DNA of 64,000 bases from Solwaraspora sp. WMMD792 (GTDB lineage Bacteria; Actinomycetota; Actinomycetes; Mycobacteriales; Micromonosporaceae): assembly GCF_029626105.1 (NCBI RefSeq), contig NZ_JARUBH010000009.1:5208001-5272000 (forward strand), in the 5' to 3' direction. Positions 1 to 8,716 of the stretch are shown one piece after another. The position numbers and the translations under genes were made by a program. Under the pieces are notes generated by a model, which was given only the letters and a program-made list of their open reading frames with translations, did no database searches and was not told the DNA's origin. Within the stretch, counting starts at the first letter, position 1. The number at the start of each line of letters is the position of its first letter.

Positions 1-1
1 G

Positions 2-118
2 GTCCGGGTGGACGTCTCGTACGTGGACGGACTGCTCGACCATCTGGACACCACACCCGGTACGCCGCAGGCGGCACCCGCCGGTCTGCCGACCGCGCTC
101 AGTGACCTGGAGGTATGA
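2..118 (+). CDS. C-terminal end of an unidentified protein (partial)
   Basis: An open frame enters from the left edge and ends at a TGA at 116-118, giving about 38 C-terminal residues (ending ALSDLEV). The downstream membrane gene starts only 2 nt after this stop and its ribosome site (GGAGG at 109-113) lies inside this frame, so the two genes are almost certainly co-transcribed and coupled. The fragment is too short to identify. In actinomycete conjugation-like cassettes the gene before a TrbL-like protein is often an ATPase or a small membrane subunit, but that is context, not evidence. Confidence 0.6.
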   Translation, partial: VRVDVSYVDGLLDHLDTTPGTPQAAPAGLPTALSDLEV

Positions 119-119
119 C

Positions 120-2048
120 GTGGCGAGGACCGCGACCCGGTGCACCGCGCTCCTGCTCGCCGTCCTGACAGCCGCCGTGGCGAGCATCTCCTGGCCGGTA
201 CTCGGCGCGGCCACGCCGGCCCAGGCCGCCCCGGTCGCGCCGGTCGCCCAGCTGCCCGCCCAGGCACCGGTCGACCTGTGTCCGGTCGAGGCCTGGCAGG
301 CCGACTTCCGGGCCTGTCTGGACCGGCTGCAGGACGTCAGCTCGGCTCGTGCGCAGTGCCTCGACCCACCGGCACCGAGCGCCCCCGACTCCGGCTTCGG
401 CGGTTGGTTCGCCACCCAGCCGGAGACCTCCGAGGGTGCCATCGGCCACTACACCAACTACGGGTACGCCGGCTACCGGTTCCCGACGTACGACCTCAAC
501 GGCGGGTGCGCCTCCTCGGTGGTGAACGCCGACGTCGGCGTGTTCAACGGGGTCGCCAACCTGGAGATGATGGTCGCCACCGCGATCGTCGGCGCGTCCA
601 ACGCGATCCGGGAACGGGCCTGGGACCCGGGGACCATGTACGCCTGGGCCGACCCGCTGGTGGCGCAGGCGACCACCGCGATCTACGACGAGGTCTTCAC
701 CGTCTTCGGGCTGATCACCCTCTGCGTGGTCGGCCTCTACCTGATCTGGCGGTCACGTCAGTCGGACATGAGCAACATGATCACGACGGCCGGCTGGGCA
801 GTCCTGATCATGGTGGTGGTCACCGCGATCGCCGCTTGGCCGGTCCGCTCGGCGAACCTGGCGGACGAGGCGCTGACCAGCACGTTGGGCGTGGTCCACG
901 AGGCCGTCGGCCCGCGTGCCGTCGAGGTGACACCGGAGGAGTGCCCGTACCCCGACCCGCAACAGTGTGAGGATCTGCGTCCACCAGCCGTCCGGGCCAG
1001 CGACACGACCACGTCGTCGATGCTCTACCGGAACTGGCTGCGCGGCGTGCTCGGCTCGGCGGACAGCGACACCGCCAAGAAGTACGGCCCGGTGCTCTAC
1101 GACGCCCAGGCGTTCACCTGGTCGGAGATCGAGGAGATCCGGGCCGATCCGGCGCTGCGGGAACCGATCATCGAGGCCAAGAACCAGCAGTGGATGAAGG
1201 TCGCCGAGCAGATCCGCACCGAGGATCCGGAGGCGTACGAGCATCTGCAGGGCATCCGGGAGATGGACCGGGTCGGCACCGGACTGATCGCGATCTTCGC
1301 GGCGGCCATGTTCGCCATGTTCGATCTCGCCGCGTCGCTGCTCGTCCTGCTCGGATTCCTGCTGTTCCGCTGGGCGGTCGTCGCCGCGCCGATCCTCGGG
1401 ACCATCGGTTTGCTCCGGCCGGCCGGCGCGGGGATGCGTCGACTCGGCAACGCGGTCGTCGCCGCCGTCTTCAACATCGCGATCTTCGGCACCGGGGCGG
1501 CCGTCTACCTGTTCGCCGTCGACCTGATCATGAGCACGCCCACCCTGCCGGGATGGCTGCAGGTGGTACTGATCTGGCTCTGCGGCATGGTCGGCTGGCT
1601 GCTGCTGCGTCCGTACCGACGGATCACCGACCTGGGCGGCCGGGACGGCGGCGGCAGTTCGTGGCACCTGCGGTACTTCCGGGAGACCCGGGAGACCCGC
1701 GAGCCCGAGCAGGTCGTGGTCAAGTCCAAGGACGGACGGGACCAGACCGTCGTCAAGCAGACCGTGGTGCGGCCGGAGGCCCGGTTGGAGGACCCGAGCA
1801 GCGACAAATCCGCCGGTGGTGCCGGCGGCACCGGACCGGCCAGGGAGCGGCCGGACGGCCGGGAGGACAGCTCCGAACCCACCACCCAGCCCGGGTCGAC
1901 CCGACCATCGAGTCGCCCCCGTCGCGCGTCGACGTGGACCGCGCCCGACGTCCCGGCCGAAGAGCACCAGTACGCCGTCTACCGGCCCGACAGCACCCGC
2001 AAGCCCGACGAGGCGCCTAAGCCGCGCATCCGCACCGAGGCCCGGTGA
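120..2048 (+). CDS. Polytopic membrane protein, TrbL/VirB6-like (conjugation-type channel subunit)
   Basis: I chose the GTG at 120 because GGAGG (109-113) lies 6 nt upstream; an upstream in-frame GTG at 102 has no such site. The N-terminus is a signal-like hydrophobic stretch ending near ATPAQAA. A cysteine-containing extracytoplasmic region follows, then about six membrane helices in three groups (two after DEVFTVF, a long hydrophobic block after RVGTGLIAIF, two before RPYRRITD). The roughly 130-residue tail is charged, Pro/Arg-rich and probably cytoplasmic. This layout matches TrbL/VirB6-type subunits of actinobacterial type IV secretion-like loci. The next two genes (a VirB8/TcpC-like single-pass protein and a lysozyme/M23 hydrolase) support that role. 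Assignment rests on topology and context, not on a diagnostic motif. Confidence 0.6.
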   Translation: MARTATRCTALLLAVLTAAVASISWPVLGAATPAQAAPVAPVAQLPAQAPVDLCPVEAWQADFRACLDRLQDVSSARAQCLDPPAPSAPDSGFGGWFATQPETSEGAIGHYTNYGYAGYRFPTYDLNGGCASSVVNADVGVFNGVANLEMMVATAIVGASNAIRERAWDPGTMYAWADPLVAQATTAIYDEVFTVFGLITLCVVGLYLIWRSRQSDMSNMITTAGWAVLIMVVVTAIAAWPVRSANLADEALTSTLGVVHEAVGPRAVEVTPEECPYPDPQQCEDLRPPAVRASDTTTSSMLYRNWLRGVLGSADSDTAKKYGPVLYDAQAFTWSEIEEIRADPALREPIIEAKNQQWMKVAEQIRTEDPEAYEHLQGIREMDRVGTGLIAIFAAAMFAMFDLAASLLVLLGFLLFRWAVVAAPILGTIGLLRPAGAGMRRLGNAVVAAVFNIAIFGTGAAVYLFAVDLIMSTPTLPGWLQVVLIWLCGMVGWLLLRPYRRITDLGGRDGGGSSWHLRYFRETRETREPEQVVVKSKDGRDQTVVKQTVVRPEARLEDPSSDKSAGGAGGTGPARERPDGREDSSEPTTQPGSTRPSSRPRRASTWTAPDVPAEEHQYAVYRPDSTRKPDEAPKPRIRTEAR

Positions 2049-2054
2049 CCTGGA

Positions 2055-2603
2055 ATGCGTACCGTCATCGCCTTTCTGACCCGGTTCCTCTTCCGGTCCC
2101 GGGTCGGGCTGGCGGTCGTGCTGCTCGTCGTCGTGGTCAGCGTGGTCGGCGTCGGTCAGGTCATCGGCCGTGATGACGGGGCCAGCGGACCGCTGCTGGG
2201 TGCACCGGGTCCGCAGCCCGCGTTGACCATCGACCCGACCGCCGGTGACGACGGAATCCGGTCGGTGGCACCCGCACCCGACCCGGTGACCAGCCCCGGT
2301 GCCGCGGATCCGCCGACGGTCGCCGTCGCGTTCGCGACCGCCTGGCTCGACCGCGGCCTCGACGCCGAGCAGTGGCACGCCGGGCTGCGTCCGTACGCCA
2401 CCGAGGAACTGGCCGAGAAGCTGGTCGGCGTCGATCCGGTGGCGGTGCCGGCCGAGCGGCTGACCGGTGAACCGGCGGTCATCCCGTACGGGACGAATCT
2501 GGTCGAGGTGGTGATCGAGGTGGATTCCGGTACGTTGCGGCTACGGTTGACCGGCCCCGACGGACAGTGGCTGGTCGACGGCGTCGACTGGGTGCGGGCA
2601 TGA
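2055..2603 (+). CDS. Single-pass membrane protein with NTF2-like (VirB8/TcpC-like) domain
   Basis: 182 residues. One transmembrane helix at about residues 15-37 (LAVVLLVVVVSVVGVG) is followed by a Pro/Gly-rich linker. The C-terminal domain is about 90 residues and begins near VAVAFATAWLDRG. It has the shape of an NTF2-like fold: an amphipathic helix with conserved W, then beta strands ending WLVDGVDWV. VirB8 and TcpC, which bridge the inner membrane and the cell envelope in conjugation machines, share this topology. The gene begins 6 nt after the upstream membrane gene and overlaps the next by ATGA, so it is the middle member of a tight operon. The family call is inference from architecture. 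Confidence 0.6.
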   Translation: MRTVIAFLTRFLFRSRVGLAVVLLVVVVSVVGVGQVIGRDDGASGPLLGAPGPQPALTIDPTAGDDGIRSVAPAPDPVTSPGAADPPTVAVAFATAWLDRGLDAEQWHAGLRPYATEELAEKLVGVDPVAVPAERLTGEPAVIPYGTNLVEVVIEVDSGTLRLRLTGPDGQWLVDGVDWVRA

Positions 2604-3727
2604 GCGACAGCCCCGGCATGCGGACCCGCGCCGCCCGGCACGTCGCCCTGACCGTGGCGCTGACCGCGGCGCTGGTGCTGCTCTGCTGCACCGGCGGGAT
2701 CGGTGCGGTGCTGTTCAGCGACGACGAGCCGGACTCGGCGTTGTTCGCCACCTTCGGCTGCGGGCGGGACGGCCCGGTCGACCCCGACCAGGCACCCCGG
2801 GTCGGGCCGTACGGGCCGGATCAGGTCGCCAACGCGGCGGTGATCATCAACGTCGGTGCGGAGTTGTCGGTGTCACCGCGCGGCTGGGTGATCGCGGTGG
2901 CCACCGCCATGCAGGAGTCGGCACTGCGAAACCTGGGGCATCTCGGCGACCGCAACGACCACGACTCGGTCGGACTGTTCCAGCAGCGACCCAGCCAGGG
3001 CTGGGGCACCCCGGAACAGCTACAGGATCCGGCGTACTCCTCGCAGAAGTTCTACAAGAAGCTGCTGACCATTGACGGCTGGGAGACGATGGCGCTGACC
3101 GACGCCGCCCAGCGGGTGCAGGTCAGTGCCTTCCCGGACGCGTACGCCAAGCACGAACCGCTGGCGACCCGGATCGTCAACATCCTCACCGGCGGCGCGG
3201 CCCGCGCGGTCGCCGGCCCGGACGGGCTGCTGCGCTGCGCCGCCGACGGCGAGGTCGCCGCCTCGGGATGGACCCGGCCAGTGCCGGGCAACGTCGGGTC
3301 CGGCTTCCGGACCAGCTCCCGGCCCGGGCACAACGGCGTGGACATCGCCCAGCCGAAGGGCACCCTGATCCGGGCTGCCTCGGCCGGCCGCGTCATCGTC
3401 TCCCGGTGCGACCCGGACCAGTACGGCCGCCTCGACTGCGACGTGGACGGCTCGCCCAGCAAAGGTGGCTGCGGCTGGTTCGTCGACATCCTGCACGCCG
3501 ATCAGGTGATCACGAGATACTGTCACATGGTGAAGCGGCCGGAAGTCGGCGAAGGCGACGTGGTCGACGCCGGACAGGTGATCGGCGAGGTCGGCTCCAG
3601 CGGCAACTCGTCCGGCCCCCACCTGCACTATGAGATCCATCTCAACGGCGACCGCAGCAGCCGCGGAGCGGTCGACCCGGTGCCGTTCATGCGGGAGCGG
3701 GGCGCGCCGCTCGGCGAGAGTGGCTGA
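2600..3727 (+). CDS. Bifunctional cell-wall hydrolase: lysozyme-like plus M23 peptidase
   Basis: The start is the ATG at 2600, which overlaps the previous stop (ATGA); 375 residues. A membrane anchor or signal helix lies at about residues 13-37. A soluble-transglycosylase-like domain at roughly 75-175 carries AMQESALRNL (catalytic-type Glu) and GLFQQRPSQGWG. A peptidase M23 domain at about 235-365 shows zinc ligands His244 and Asp248 (HNGVD) and His341/His343 (HLHYE). Combined muramidase/endopeptidase proteins open peptidoglycan for conjugation machines (VirB1 and Tn916 Orf14-like proteins). Its place as last gene of the operon suggests local wall remodelling for the secretion-like complex. 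Both catalytic signatures look intact. It could alternatively be a general wall hydrolase. Confidence 0.85.
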   Translation: MSDSPGMRTRAARHVALTVALTAALVLLCCTGGIGAVLFSDDEPDSALFATFGCGRDGPVDPDQAPRVGPYGPDQVANAAVIINVGAELSVSPRGWVIAVATAMQESALRNLGHLGDRNDHDSVGLFQQRPSQGWGTPEQLQDPAYSSQKFYKKLLTIDGWETMALTDAAQRVQVSAFPDAYAKHEPLATRIVNILTGGAARAVAGPDGLLRCAADGEVAASGWTRPVPGNVGSGFRTSSRPGHNGVDIAQPKGTLIRAASAGRVIVSRCDPDQYGRLDCDVDGSPSKGGCGWFVDILHADQVITRYCHMVKRPEVGEGDVVDAGQVIGEVGSSGNSSGPHLHYEIHLNGDRSSRGAVDPVPFMRERGAPLGESG

Positions 3728-3745
3728 CCGACCGGAGGAGCTGCG

Positions 3746-4348
3746 TTGACCCGGGACCCGATGCCGGATCCGTTCGCGGACCAGCCGGACTGGGCACCTC
3801 GACCGCCGCGACCGACGGCGCTGGTGCCGGCCGCCGTCGCAGCCACGTTACGCGGCCGGCGGGTATGGGTCGGCCTGCCGGGCACCGGATGGCGCGGCGA
3901 CCTGCGCGGCGACGAGAAGGTCGTGCAGCGCAGCCGCACCTACGTGCCGGTGCTGCCGGAGCAGGAGTGGTACCGGGCCGAATCGGAGGGGGTCGAGGTG
4001 TTCGCCCCCCTGGTGCCGGCCGACCGGGTCTGGGTCGAGCAGCCGGACGACACGCTGACCGACCCGGGTCGGGGCGACGTGCTGTCCCGGCTCGTGTCGC
4101 TCGATGCCCCGGCACCCCGTTTTCCGGTGCCGGTGGTCGACGCGGGGCCGCTGGTCGGCCGACGGCTGGTGCACGTGGACGACGGTCAGGAGCGCCGCGA
4201 CCTGCGCGCGGTGACCGAGTTGCACTCCGGCGCCGATGGGGACATCTGTGTCCGGGCGGCCACCGAGCTGGCCTGGTACCGGTGGGTGTGGACGGGTCAG
4301 CCGCCGGAGACGATCGAACTGCCGGTCCATCTGGTCTGGGTGGAGTGA
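3746..4348 (+). CDS. Hypothetical protein
   Basis: 200 residues from a TTG start. GGAGGAG at 3734-3740 ends 5 nt before the TTG and decides it. There is no signal peptide, helix or cysteine pattern. The sequence is acidic and Trp-rich with repeated LVP/WVE motifs (for example VPADRVWVEQP and HLVWVE at the C-terminus). It follows the wall hydrolase by 18 nt in the same direction and may be the last gene of that operon. I do not recognise a family, and no function is proposed. Confidence 0.7.
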   Translation: MTRDPMPDPFADQPDWAPRPPRPTALVPAAVAATLRGRRVWVGLPGTGWRGDLRGDEKVVQRSRTYVPVLPEQEWYRAESEGVEVFAPLVPADRVWVEQPDDTLTDPGRGDVLSRLVSLDAPAPRFPVPVVDAGPLVGRRLVHVDDGQERRDLRAVTELHSGADGDICVRAATELAWYRWVWTGQPPETIELPVHLVWVE

Positions 4349-4388
4349 CGTCGGCAGCCTTGCCGGCGAGCCCGAGACGGTCGAGCGC

Positions 4389-4937
4389 TCAGCTCGTCTG
4401 TTCGGCCCCGCACACCCGCCAACCACCCTGGTCGATCACGCGGAACCGCCAGTCGGCAGTTGTGGCGAACATCCGGCCGTTGAGCGTGGCCGTCTGTCGT
4501 ACGGTGGCCGACACCACCGCCGAGCTCTCCGACTCGGACACCAGCGCGACCGACTGGACCCGCACGATAACCGCGCTGCCTCGTTCCTCGCTGGCAACGA
4601 TCTGCTCCCGCAGCCGTTGGACGGCCGACAGATCCGGGTCGGCGCAGATGAAACCGTCGGCCTGGAGGTCGTCACGGGCCGACAGGTAGGCCACGAGATA
4701 GCCACGGACCGCCGATTCGGGAGTGCCCCGGTCGGGGGTGGTGACGCTCGTGTAGAGGACGAACGCGACGCTGACGCCACCGAGGCAGAGCAGCGCGGTG
4801 ATCCCGGCGGCCAGCACCAGCGCCAGCCGTAGCCGGCGGCCGGGTGGCACCACGGGCGGTGCTCCGACGCCGGGAGCGGTCCGCTGCCGGGGCACCCGTC
4901 CGCGGCGTACGGGGGCCGCCGGCCGGGTCTGCTCCAC
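4389..4937 (-). CDS. Proline-rich single-pass membrane protein with NTF2-like domain
   Basis: 182 residues. A basic, Pro-rich cytoplasmic N-terminus of about 50 residues precedes one helix (LRLALVLAAGITALLCLGG to VLYTSV) and an extracytoplasmic domain with two cysteines (FICADP and WRVCGAEQ). I chose the GTG at 4937: TACTGT on the minus strand (4949-4944) lies 6 nt before it, the leaderless arrangement, whereas an upstream extension runs into non-conserved sequence. The layout resembles the protein at 42960-43823 (Pro-rich head, helix, two-Cys NTF2-like tail). It is convergent with the hypothetical gene on its 3' side. Function unknown. Confidence 0.7.
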   Translation of the reverse strand: MEQTRPAAPVRRGRVPRQRTAPGVGAPPVVPPGRRLRLALVLAAGITALLCLGGVSVAFVLYTSVTTPDRGTPESAVRGYLVAYLSARDDLQADGFICADPDLSAVQRLREQIVASEERGSAVIVRVQSVALVSESESSAVVSATVRQTATLNGRMFATTADWRFRVIDQGGWRVCGAEQTS

Positions 4938-5151
4938 CCCTCGACAGTATCCGCCGCGAACGTGAGACTGAATAGCCGGTCCGAGTCCTAATTGGTCGCA
5001 TATCCGGCGAAGCACCCTGACGAGTACTGATCAGGCGAGAAACGTCGGTCACCCCGCATCCGGTTGCGGACCGGCTGGGATACCGTCTCAGGTCTGAACT
5101 CAACCGGCGCCCGCAGACGGGCTGCCGTACAGCGGTAGGCAGGTGGTCGAC

Positions 5152-7959
5152 ATGGGCAGGGACCTGGGCCGCGCCGCCGCGTTGCACCGCTCGGCGGCAG
5201 CCGTCGTCGCCGCGCTGAGTCAGGTGGAAGCGGCCGCCGGCCGACGTTCCACCGGCTCCGATCAACACGAGGTCGCCGAGCAGCTCCGCAGCCTCGCGGC
5301 GCGGCTGGCCCCCGGCTGGTGGGGCGCCCCGCTCGACGCCCAGACCCCGACGATGCCGATGGGCGGCCTCGACCACGTCGGCCACCTGCGGATCGGCATC
5401 GCCCAGCCACTGGACGACGCCCGGTTCCCGGTGGTCGTCCCGTTCCTCGGCAGCGGTCATCTGACGCTCGACGGCGACATCCGCGACCGGCGGGTCGCCG
5501 GGCTGCTGCGTGCGGTGCTGCTCCGCCTGCTGGCCGCCGTACCGCCGCAACGGCTGTCGGTGCGTACGGTGGACGGCGTCGGCACTGCGGGCGAAGATGT
5601 GCTCGGCCCCTTCCGGCCGCTGATCGGGGCCGGCGTCTTGCGTCCGGCCGCCACCGACGTCACCGGGCTGCGGGCCGCGCTGGCCGAAGCGGAGCAGTGG
5701 ATCCGGCCGGCCCGACCGGCGGTCGCCCGACACCACCGGCAGGGCCGGTTCATGCTGCTGATGATCGCCTCGCTGCCCGAACTCACCGACGGTGCCGTGC
5801 TCGACCGGATCGCCCGGCTTGCCCAGGTGGGCCCCGAGCATGGCCTGCATCTGGTCGTCGCCGGCTGGCCGCCACCTCCGCTGGACACCGAACAGGCCCG
5901 GGCCGACCTGCCGCGTAGCACCATGGTGCGGCTACGGAATCCGTACGTCCTGGTCGGTGACCCGCCCGGAGACACCTTCCGCGACCGGCCCGCTGGAGCG
6001 GGCGGTGACCACCTCGGCGGGCTCGACGCGCCGGTGTATCTGGACCGGCAACCTCCTCAGCAACTGATCGACCAGGTGTGCGCGGAACTCGTCACCCGGG
6101 CCGAGGCTGGTTCCCGCCCACCGCTGGCCGACCTGCTGCCCGATCCGGTGGGCGGCCCGGTCACCGAATCCGCCGCCGACGGGCTGGTGGCCGCGGCGGG
6201 GTTCGACGGGCACCGCCCGGTCCTGCTCCGGTTCAACGACATCACCCCGCACTGGTTGGTGGCCGGCCAGGCCGGCTCCGAGGTGGACGGGTTCCTGACC
6301 ACCATCCTGTACGGGTTGGCGGTTCGGCACGAACCTGCCGAGGTGACCGTACATCTGGTGGATCTGTCGCCCGGCGAGTCGTTCGCCAGCGTGCTGCCCG
6401 GCGCCACCGACCCGTCCGGGCTGCCGCACATCGCGTCGGCCGGGGTGGACGCCGACCCGGAGTACGGGCTGTCGGTGCTGCGTCAGTTGGCGGCGGAGGT
6501 CGACCGGCGCTCCTTCCTGGCCGCCCGCAATGGGACGACCCGGTTCGCCGAGCTCGCCGCCGCCACGGGCACGACCCGCGTGCTCTGCGTGCTCAAGGAT
6601 CCGGCCCCGATGCTGGACCTGACCGGACCGGTCGCCGACGAGTCACTCGACCTGCTCGAACGGATCGCCAGGGGCGGGCGCGGCAGCGGGGTCCACCTGC
6701 TGATCGCCGACTCCGGGACCGGCCCGGCTCCCGGGTCGGAGCAGAGCATCGGACCCGACGAGTCTGACGGGTCGGGCGGCTGGGTGGGGTCGGGCGGCTG
6801 GGCCGGCCCCGATCCGGCCGACAGGTCGACCGGCGGTGGCTGGTGGCGGCGGGAGTCGCTGCTGAGCCAGTTCCCGGTCCGGGTGGTGCTGGCCGGCGGC
6901 GACTGGCTCCTGGAGCCGAACAACGACGCCGCGGTCGGGCTGCCGGCAGGTCGGGCGGTGGTGAACACCGCAGGCGGGCTGGGCGGCCCGCGCGGGGCGA
7001 CCCGCGGCCACGAACGTACCGTCGACTTCCCGGACCCGTACACCGACCGGCCGGGGTTGGCCGGGCTCCGCCGCCAGTTGTGGTCCCGCCGCGCGGCTGA
7101 CGCCCGGCCGCCGCAGGTCTTCGCCGGCTACCGCCAGCCGGAACTCGAATCGGACGAGACATACCAGCGGGTGCTGGCCGACCCGCCGGACACCCCGGCC
7201 GGGCTCTTCGGCCGGGCCGTCGAGCTGCCGGGGCGGACAGCGGAGTTCCGGTTCGAACGCGCCCCCGGTCGCCACCTCGCCATTTTCGGCTCCCGGGACA
7301 GCACCGCGGATCTGCTGGCCACGGTGGTGCGCAGCGTCGCGGCGCACCACCGGCCCGGCACCGCCCGCGTCCTGTTGCTGTCGATGGGCGAGCACGACCG
7401 GGAGCAGTTGGCCGGGCTCGCCCGAGCAATCGACGGCCGTCAGCCAACCGAGGTCGTGGATCTGGAGGTACTTCGGACGCTGGGCGACGCGGCTGGCCCC
7501 GCGTACCTGGTCATCGCCACGGCCGACGTTCTCGAACTCGGCGGGCCCGCCGCCGCCCGCCTGCGCAACCTGTTGGATTCCGGGCCGGCCCGCGGCATCC
7601 ACCTGGTCTCCGGCTGGGAGCAGCCGGAGCCGTTCCTGGCATTCCTAGGTCCCAGTCCGGATCTGATCGCCGGGATCGTCCTGCTCGATCGGCCGGTGAC
7701 CGACCAGGTCGAGCGGGTCGGATCGGCTGGGTCGGCCGGTCCGGCCAGGCCAGCTGGGTCGGTCGGGCTCGCCGGCCGGCTGCCGGCCTGGCGTCCCCGC
7801 CCGCAGCGTGGACTGTTGTACGACGCGCAGACCGACCGGCGCACCGTCTTCGTACCGTTCCAACCGGCCCGGTCCGGGACCGACACCGGGGAGGGACCCG
7901 CCGTGGCCGACACCGGGGAGGGACCCGCCGTGGCCGACACCGGGGAGGGCGCGGCGTGA
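5152..7959 (+). CDS. FtsK/SpoIIIE-like protein with degenerate P-loops
   Basis: 935 residues from the ATG at 5152 (AGGTGG at 5141-5146, 5-nt spacer); a GTG at 5143 is the alternative. The N-terminus resembles the alpha-helical head of the actinobacterial FtsK/SpoIIIE-domain protein family. The first ATPase-like domain (residues about 330-530) has GQAGSEVDGFLTTILYG where the family has GxxGxGKT, and VLCVLKDPAP where Walker B (hydrophobic-DE) is expected. The second domain (about 690-870) reads HLAIFGSRDSTADLL at the P-loop position. Both sites lack Lys and Ser/Thr, so ATP hydrolysis by the classical mechanism is unlikely. The frame is open and long, so this is a pseudoenzyme rather than a decaying gene. 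It overlaps the next membrane gene by GTGA, suggesting a paired complex. Confidence 0.7.
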   Translation: MGRDLGRAAALHRSAAAVVAALSQVEAAAGRRSTGSDQHEVAEQLRSLAARLAPGWWGAPLDAQTPTMPMGGLDHVGHLRIGIAQPLDDARFPVVVPFLGSGHLTLDGDIRDRRVAGLLRAVLLRLLAAVPPQRLSVRTVDGVGTAGEDVLGPFRPLIGAGVLRPAATDVTGLRAALAEAEQWIRPARPAVARHHRQGRFMLLMIASLPELTDGAVLDRIARLAQVGPEHGLHLVVAGWPPPPLDTEQARADLPRSTMVRLRNPYVLVGDPPGDTFRDRPAGAGGDHLGGLDAPVYLDRQPPQQLIDQVCAELVTRAEAGSRPPLADLLPDPVGGPVTESAADGLVAAAGFDGHRPVLLRFNDITPHWLVAGQAGSEVDGFLTTILYGLAVRHEPAEVTVHLVDLSPGESFASVLPGATDPSGLPHIASAGVDADPEYGLSVLRQLAAEVDRRSFLAARNGTTRFAELAAATGTTRVLCVLKDPAPMLDLTGPVADESLDLLERIARGGRGSGVHLLIADSGTGPAPGSEQSIGPDESDGSGGWVGSGGWAGPDPADRSTGGGWWRRESLLSQFPVRVVLAGGDWLLEPNNDAAVGLPAGRAVVNTAGGLGGPRGATRGHERTVDFPDPYTDRPGLAGLRRQLWSRRAADARPPQVFAGYRQPELESDETYQRVLADPPDTPAGLFGRAVELPGRTAEFRFERAPGRHLAIFGSRDSTADLLATVVRSVAAHHRPGTARVLLLSMGEHDREQLAGLARAIDGRQPTEVVDLEVLRTLGDAAGPAYLVIATADVLELGGPAAARLRNLLDSGPARGIHLVSGWEQPEPFLAFLGPSPDLIAGIVLLDRPVTDQVERVGSAGSAGPARPAGSVGLAGRLPAWRPRPQRGLLYDAQTDRRTVFVPFQPARSGTDTGEGPAVADTGEGPAVADTGEGAA
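7882..7956 (+). repeat. 27-bp in-frame tandem repeat at the 3' end of the FtsK-like gene
   Basis: Two perfect 27-bp units (7882-7908, 7909-7935) and a partial third encode DTGEGPAVA twice and then DTGEGAA. The third copy runs into the start codon of the next gene, so copy-number change would alter only the C-terminal tail. Confidence 0.9.
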
Positions 7960-8648
7960 CGGGGAAAGGCACCGGAGGCGAGTGGGCGGAGTACGTGGCG
8001 GCCGCCCGGCGGCTGGCCCGGCTGCGCCACGGCCAAGGGCTACCGACGGACGATCCAGCCGGCGACCGGCGCCAGGTGGACCTGACGGTGCTGCGCGACC
8101 GCCTCGCTGTCCAGCGGCGTCAGCTGGTCGGGTTCGGCGTACCGCCTGACGTGCTCGATCCGGTGCCGCCGGAGGTAGCCGCGGTCCACGCTGCGGTCAG
8201 TGCATCAGCCGGGGCTTCGGCCGGTGCCGCAGTGGGGATGCCTGCCTCCCCGACCGGCGGGCCGCCGGCCCGGCAGGCGGCGATCGCGCGGGCGCACGCG
8301 CAGATCGACGCCGCAAACGGCGACCTGGCCGTCGCAGCGGGTCCGTCCGGCGGTCCCCAGCCGTGGCTACGCAACCTGCTGGTGTACGGGCCGTTCGCGG
8401 TGATCGTACTGATGATCCAGTTGGCCATGTTCGTGGTCGCCGGAGATCAGGCGCCGGTGGGCTACGCCCTCGGCTGCGGACTGGTCCTGCCGCTGGTCGC
8501 GTTCGGCCTTGGTTGGTTGGCGGTCGGTTTCGTGTTCGCCGGGCCGGGCCAACGGCCGGACCGCACACCGTTGGTGGGGGCGCTGGTCTGCGCAGTCCCG
8601 CTGGTGCTGGCGTTGGTGCTGGCGGCACTGATCTCGCTGCTCGGGTGA
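7956..8648 (+). CDS. Membrane protein partner of the FtsK-like protein
   Basis: 230 residues; the GTG at 7956 overlaps the upstream TGA (GTGA), so translation is coupled. The N-terminal 130 residues are soluble, Ala/Arg-rich and probably helical. The C-terminal 100 residues hold three hydrophobic helices (LLVYGPFAVIVLMIQLAMFV, GYALGCGLVLPLVAFGLGWL, LVGALVCAVPLVLALVLAAL). It ends a two-gene unit with the degenerate FtsK-like protein. I recognise no named family. The likely role is membrane tethering of that protein, inferred from overlap and topology only. Confidence 0.7.
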   Translation: MTGKGTGGEWAEYVAAARRLARLRHGQGLPTDDPAGDRRQVDLTVLRDRLAVQRRQLVGFGVPPDVLDPVPPEVAAVHAAVSASAGASAGAAVGMPASPTGGPPARQAAIARAHAQIDAANGDLAVAAGPSGGPQPWLRNLLVYGPFAVIVLMIQLAMFVVAGDQAPVGYALGCGLVLPLVAFGLGWLAVGFVFAGPGQRPDRTPLVGALVCAVPLVLALVLAALISLLG

Positions 8649-8716
8649 AACCGGACAACTGGCGTCAGCCATGCGTGAAGCTGAGCAGCCGGGCGAGAAA
8701 CCGGAAACAGCCGGCG

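Noticed and set aside
753-2378. Long minus-strand frame opposite the TrbL-like and VirB8-like genes
   Set aside because: Very high Arg/Gly content without any motif; it is the antisense shadow of two well-supported genes. Similar shadows exist at 9688-11598 (opposite ftsH) and 37580-41128 (opposite the cyclase/ATPase gene).
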